Shown in pieces: positions 60,733-64,000 of a stretch of DNA of 64,000 bases; within the stretch, counting starts at the first letter, position 1; each line of letters opens with the position of its first letter. The DNA is taken from assembly GCF_013760955.1 (NCBI RefSeq), contig NZ_JACDUL010000001.1, positions 187,951-251,950 of the forward strand, in the 5' to 3' direction. Origin of the DNA: Methanococcus maripaludis (GTDB taxonomy: Archaea; AGJL01; Methanococci; Methanococcales; Methanococcaceae). The translations under genes and the position numbers were made by a program. The notes under the pieces are model-generated. The model was given only the letters and a program-made list of their open reading frames with translations, was not told the DNA's origin and ran no database searches.

Positions 60733-60972
60733 TTATGGCTTTATTAATCCTTTCAAATACGTGATTGGTACATGTATTATAAACCCGACAAAACCAAGAA
60801 GGCATATTCCAAGACCCGTCACTTTAGAAATGGTTAAGTATTCCTGTCTTGTTGGCTTTCTTGAAATCATTAATACTCTTCTGCATTGATGTAAAAAGTC
60901 TTTTAAATTATTTAATGTCGCATGTAACTTTGAGTTGGGCATTTCAGAATTTGTAGTTTTTTCTTTTGCCAT
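60733..60972 (-). CDS. secE: Preprotein translocase subunit SecE (Sec61gamma)
   Basis: A 79-aa protein with a soluble amphipathic helix (LHATLNNLKDFLHQCRRVL) and one C-terminal membrane segment (GLGICLLGFVGFIIHVPITY), the archaeal SecE layout. ATG at 60972 follows GGGGGAT. It lies 31 bases after ftsZ. Confidence 0.92.
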   Translation of the reverse strand: MAKEKTTNSEMPNSKLHATLNNLKDFLHQCRRVLMISRKPTRQEYLTISKVTGLGICLLGFVGFIIHVPITYLKGLIKP

Positions 60973-61003
60973 AATATCCCCCGCCAAGTGTTAAAAATTA
61001 AAT

Positions 61004-62086
61004 TTAGATTTTTGGGATATCTATTAAGTATCTCTTTTTCGTTACATCGATGGTGTAGTCACCAGTTGATTTTGTACCTGTAACGATAAGTAATACCCTT
61101 AATGAGTTTTCGAGTGTTTCATCGATTGTAGTTCCCCAAATAATCGTTGCTTTTTCATCTAGTCTGTCTGAAACAGTTGAAACGATTTCCTTTGCTTCTT
61201 CAAGGCTCATGTCTTCAGGACCCGTTATGTGGATTAATGCACCGGTTGCGCCATCAACATCAACACAGAGGAGCGGGCTGTTTAATGCGATTTGTATTGC
61301 TTCTCTTGCTCTCTTCTCAGAGTCACTCTCACCAATACCCATCATTGCAATTCCGCCGTTGTTCATTACTGCCCTAACGTCAGCAAAGTCCACGTGAATG
61401 TCTCCTGCGTTGTTTACGAGTTCAACCATTCCCCTAACTGAGTTCATTAAAACTTCGTCTGCAACTTTGAAAGCAGTTCTTAATGGAACATTTTGAACAA
61501 TTTCTAACAATTTATCGTTAGGAATGATAACAATAGTATCTGCAACTTCTTTTAATTTATTAAGACCTGCAATTGCATTTGACATTCTAACTTTTCCTTC
61601 CATTGAGAATGGTAATGTAACAACTGCAACTGTTAAAGCACCAATTTTTTTGGAAATTTCTGCAACTACCGGGGCTGAACCTGTTCCAGTTCCTCCACCA
61701 AGTCCACAAGTTACAAATACGAGGTCTGAATCCTGAATTGCTTTTTTAACTTCTTCTGAATTTTCTTTTGCAGATTCTTCACCTTTAACAGGGTTTCCAC
61801 CAGCACCTAGTCCTTTTGTGAGGTTTTTACCAATCAAAACTTTCTGATCTGCGTGAGTTTTTACGAGCTGCTGTGCATCTGTGTTTACTGCAATGATTCT
61901 TGCACCTTCGATGCTTTCTGCGATCAATCTATTTATTGCATTGTTTCCTGCGCCACCGCAACCTACAACCGTAATTCTTGCTTTTGACTGTTCTATCAAT
62001 TCAAGCAATTCTCTATCTACTTCGGAAAGCTGTTCTGGAGCAGGTTCCAAAAAATCTGTTTGTGCTATGTTTTTTAAGAATTTCAA
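61004..62086 (-). CDS. ftsZ: Cell division protein FtsZ
   Basis: A 360-aa tubulin-like GTPase that forms the division ring. GCGGAGNN (residues 43-49 region), the tubulin signature GGGTGTGS (130-137) and the T7-loop segment AVMNNGGIAMMGIG are all present. The start is TTG at 62086, because GAGGAGGT sits seven bases upstream and the protein then begins MKFLKN, as in related FtsZ; an in-frame ATG at 62116 would enclose that site. Confidence 0.96.
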   Translation of the reverse strand: MKFLKNIAQTDFLEPAPEQLSEVDRELLELIEQSKARITVVGCGGAGNNAINRLIAESIEGARIIAVNTDAQQLVKTHADQKVLIGKNLTKGLGAGGNPVKGEESAKENSEEVKKAIQDSDLVFVTCGLGGGTGTGSAPVVAEISKKIGALTVAVVTLPFSMEGKVRMSNAIAGLNKLKEVADTIVIIPNDKLLEIVQNVPLRTAFKVADEVLMNSVRGMVELVNNAGDIHVDFADVRAVMNNGGIAMMGIGESDSEKRAREAIQIALNSPLLCVDVDGATGALIHITGPEDMSLEEAKEIVSTVSDRLDEKATIIWGTTIDETLENSLRVLLIVTGTKSTGDYTIDVTKKRYLIDIPKI

Positions 62087-62156
62087 GATTATTACCTCCT
62101 CATTAAAATGGTGCATGCCCTCAAAGCCCTGATTGTGTGGGTTTTAAATAATCATT

Positions 62157-62169
62157 GGAAATATATAAG
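62157..62169 (-). promoter_or_regulatory. TATA-type promoter for ftsZ-secE
   Basis: On the minus strand ACTTATATATTTCC lies about 75 bases before the ftsZ start. The predicted start near 62138 leaves a leader of about 50 bases. Confidence 0.4.
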
Positions 62170-62315
62170 TTACAAGATTTATATCTTTTGATTAGGACCA
62201 ATACCAAAAATATAGTTATAAATAAAATTACTAATATTCGGAATATAAAGCCGATTATAGCTTTCATTTATCTGATTCATATTTATATTATTTTCTATTA
62301 AAATGCGGTGAAACT

Positions 62316-63413
62316 GTGATAACCTCAGAAGAGAGAAATTTAGCGGCCAAAAAATTACTGAAACTTGCTAACGATATGTATGAAGACATCATACGAGGAA
62401 AAAGACCTAAAATCACCTTCCCAATAAGAAGTCTCGCAAATGCAAAATTTGATGCTGAAAAAGGAACTTTTGCGATACTTGGAAAAGAAAAAGATAGGAT
62501 GTTAACAGTAAATCAGGCAAAAATATTTGCCCAGACTATCAAAATGATGGAATTTTCAAAAGAACTACTCGATACAAACGATTTCTCAACTCTAAGAGAA
62601 GCTTATTATGTCTCCAAAAACTGGGGTGAAGCAAGATTTGATGACCAGCAACCATCAAACGGAGTTATTGAAGATATCGAAGCTGCTTCAGAATATTTAA
62701 GGGAAGATTTAGGATTTATCCCTGAAGAAGATGGTGCAGCGGTTATCGGGCCGTTACAAATCGTTGATAGAGCTGCAGATGGTTCAGAAATTAAAATTGA
62801 CTGTACAAAACTTGGAAGCGGTGCATACAACATTCCAAACGATGTTACAAAATTAGAATTTAATACAAAAGCAGATTTCATTTTAGCAATAGAGACCGCA
62901 GGTATGTTTGCAAGGTTAAATGCTGAAGAATTTTGGTCTAAACACAACTGTATATTAATCTCTTTAAAAGGGGTTCCTGCAAGGGCGACTAGAAGATTTA
63001 TCAAAAGATTAAATGAAGAACACAAATTACCAATTTTAGTATTTACGGATGGTGACCCTTACGGATATTTAAACATCTACAGGACTTTAAAGGTAGGAAG
63101 TGGTAAAGCAGTTCACTTAGCAGACAAATTGGCAGTTCCTGAGGCTAGACTTATCGGTGTAACTCCTCAAGATATTGTTGATTATGAACTTCCAACTCAC
63201 CCATTAAAAGATCATGACGTTAAAAGGTTAAAAGATGGTCTTAAAAACGATGATTTCGTTAGATCATTCCCTGAATGGCAAAAAGCACTAAATCAGATGG
63301 CTGATGGTAAGGTAAGGGCAGAACAGCAGTCTTTGGCAAAATACGGTTTGAAATATGTTGTTGAGGAATACTTGCCAGCAAAAATTGAAGATCAAAAAAC
63401 ATGGCTTCCATAA
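62316..63413 (+). CDS. top6A: DNA topoisomerase VI subunit A (Spo11-like)
   Basis: A 365-aa subunit that cuts DNA in the type IIB topoisomerase. The catalytic Tyr lies in LREAYYVSKNW (residues 93-103), and the Toprim metal site reads VFTDGDPYGYLNIY. GTG at 62316 is the start, with GCGGTGA upstream. Subunit B is not within the window. Divergent from ftsZ. Confidence 0.95.
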   Translation: MITSEERNLAAKKLLKLANDMYEDIIRGKRPKITFPIRSLANAKFDAEKGTFAILGKEKDRMLTVNQAKIFAQTIKMMEFSKELLDTNDFSTLREAYYVSKNWGEARFDDQQPSNGVIEDIEAASEYLREDLGFIPEEDGAAVIGPLQIVDRAADGSEIKIDCTKLGSGAYNIPNDVTKLEFNTKADFILAIETAGMFARLNAEEFWSKHNCILISLKGVPARATRRFIKRLNEEHKLPILVFTDGDPYGYLNIYRTLKVGSGKAVHLADKLAVPEARLIGVTPQDIVDYELPTHPLKDHDVKRLKDGLKNDDFVRSFPEWQKALNQMADGKVRAEQQSLAKYGLKYVVEEYLPAKIEDQKTWLP

Positions 63414-63476
63414 TTTTAAATAAATACGTTGATTGTATCTCGGAAATCTGGGATCAAAAATCATATCCTAAAAATA

Positions 63477-63487
63477 TTTTTATTTTA
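63477..63487 (+). terminator. T-rich terminator after top6A
   Basis: TTTTTATTTTA about 65 bases after the top6A stop, ahead of the promoter of the next gene. Confidence 0.3.
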
Positions 63488-63497
63488 TTACGCTAAA

Positions 63498-63540
63498 ATC
63501 GGCCGATATTAAGTCAAAATTATAGAAAACAATATAAATA
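63498..63540 (+). promoter_or_regulatory. GC-rich palindrome and TATA promoter of the repeat protein gene
   Basis: ATCGGCCGAT (63498-63507) is a perfect ten-base palindrome, GC-rich in a very AT-rich spacer. It sits about 30 bases upstream of GAAAACAATATAAATA (63525-63540), a BRE/TATA match. The predicted start near 63562 falls at a small TGGG/CCCA hairpin (63560-63573). Operator role is inferred. Confidence 0.4.
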
Positions 63541-63604
63541 GATCCAGTATACTAAATAATGGGTAATCCCCCAATATTTAAAAATACATAATGGAGACTG
63601 AACA

Positions 63605-64000
63605 ATGGATTGGCCGTTTAAAGTTTTTACATTAACGATAATTACACTATCCTTATTGACAGCTACCTGTGCAAATTCTAGCTTCGATGGATGTGAACAA
63701 ACTTTTTCAAACCTAACTTACCAAAATTTTAACGAAAATTACCATAATTTATTTGATAACAACCAAAATCTATTCTTAGAATTAAACAGCTTTTTTAAAA
63801 ATAATGAGGAGTATAAAACTTTTGAAGTTAAAGCATATGCCCCTCTGAAAAAAACGTCTTCAAAATCACAAATACTTGAATCACGATACGTTCCTTCAAG
63901 TGATACGGATAGTTCATCTGAAGATACTACGGATAGTTCATCTGAAGATACTACGGATAGTTCATCTGAAGATACTACGGATAGTTCATCTGAAGATACT
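63605..64000 (+). CDS. Secreted protein with Ser/Asp/Glu repeats (partial, 3' end outside window)
   Basis: The first 132 codons of an open frame from ATG at 63605, with GGAGA 12 bases upstream. Residues 1-22 form a signal peptide (short N-region, then a hydrophobic core FTLTIITLSLLTATCA). A hydrophilic Asn-rich part follows. From about residue 101 the protein becomes tandem DSSSEDTT repeats encoded by identical 24-base units. I do not recognise the family. A cell-surface role for a highly acidic, possibly glycosylated stalk is plausible but unproven. Confidence 0.8.
   Translation, partial: MDWPFKVFTLTIITLSLLTATCANSSFDGCEQTFSNLTYQNFNENYHNLFDNNQNLFLELNSFFKNNEEYKTFEVKAYAPLKKTSSKSQILESRYVPSSDTDSSSEDTTDSSSEDTTDSSSEDTTDSSSEDT
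63905..64000 (+). repeat. Perfect 24-bp tandem repeat, four copies to the window edge
   Basis: Four identical in-frame copies of a 24-base unit (beginning ACGGATAGTTC and ending GAAGATACT) lie at 63905, 63929, 63953 and 63977. Each codes for eight residues, T-DSSSEDT. There is no synonymous variation between copies, pointing to recent expansion. The array reaches the last base, so its full length is unknown. Confidence 0.95.

Noticed and set aside
62087..62116. Longer FtsZ starting from ATG at 62116
   Set aside because: The extra residues would include the GAGGAGGT ribosome site; the TTG start gives the family's usual N-terminus.

Overview
The window is a stretch of core chromosome from a methanogenic archaeon of the genus Methanococcus, most like M. 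maripaludis. The evidence is an AT-rich sequence with archaeal TATA-type promoters and GGTGA/GGAGG ribosome sites. Marker genes agree: a selenocysteine-containing F420-reducing hydrogenase, PurP, MfnE, 2-phosphoglycerate kinase, archaeal ribosomal proteins L30e, S4e, L19e and L32e, Topo VI subunit A, Hef, and the N-glycosylation genes aglH and aglB. I see no insertion sequence, integrase, CRISPR array, tRNA or rRNA. Gene density is high and almost every gene is intact.

Layout. 1-7.3 kb: the str-type translation operon (rpoA2 C-terminal part, L30e, NusA, S12, S7, EF-2, EF-1alpha, S10). 7.3-16.7 kb: mixed housekeeping genes (phosphohexomutase, purP, rnhB, tRNA m1A methyltransferase, PspC and transglutaminase membrane proteins, a thymidylate-synthase-like gene divergent from an amidohydrolase, and a beta-CASP nuclease). 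16.9-20.4 kb: the fruADGB operon, in which fruA is read through an in-frame TGA as selenocysteine with a SECIS hairpin in its 3' UTR. 20.5-32 kb: DUF389, MEMO-like, redox protein plus MFS transporter, asd, rtcB, DUF371, aroD, hef and an aminotransferase. 32.2-37.9 kb: smc, then an operon of an M20 peptidase, mfnE, a zinc-ribbon protein and EF-1beta. 38.2-49 kb: the large ribosomal operon from L22 to SecY, with aIF1 and the RNase P protein Rpp29 embedded in it. 49-53.3 kb: divergent aglH and aglB, then trm56. 53.3-62.1 kb: dcd, UPF0210, Sec61beta, then a minus-strand block of TFS, TrkH, pgk2, purA, L11, Spt5, SecE and FtsZ. 62.3-64 kb: top6A, then the start of a secreted protein with perfect 24-bp Ser/Asp/Glu repeats that runs off the window.

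How the genes work together. About half the window makes the gene-expression and secretion machinery (RNA polymerase A'', NusA, Spt5, TFS, ribosome, aIF1, EF-1alpha/beta, EF-2, SecY/SecE/Sec61beta). The fru operon supplies reduced F420 for methanogenesis, and mfnE feeds methanofuran synthesis. aglH and aglB start and finish N-glycosylation of exported proteins. SMC, FtsZ, Topo VI A, Hef and RNase HII cover chromosome maintenance and division.

The less explained parts are small: a structured spacer between rps10 and the mutase gene, short palindromes and a recurring motif in spacers of the ribosomal operon, a 69-aa gene at the head of that operon, a 58-aa unknown protein, two unlisted zinc-ribbon genes, and the repeat-bearing secreted protein at the right edge. 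I did not find a clearly new multi-gene system.
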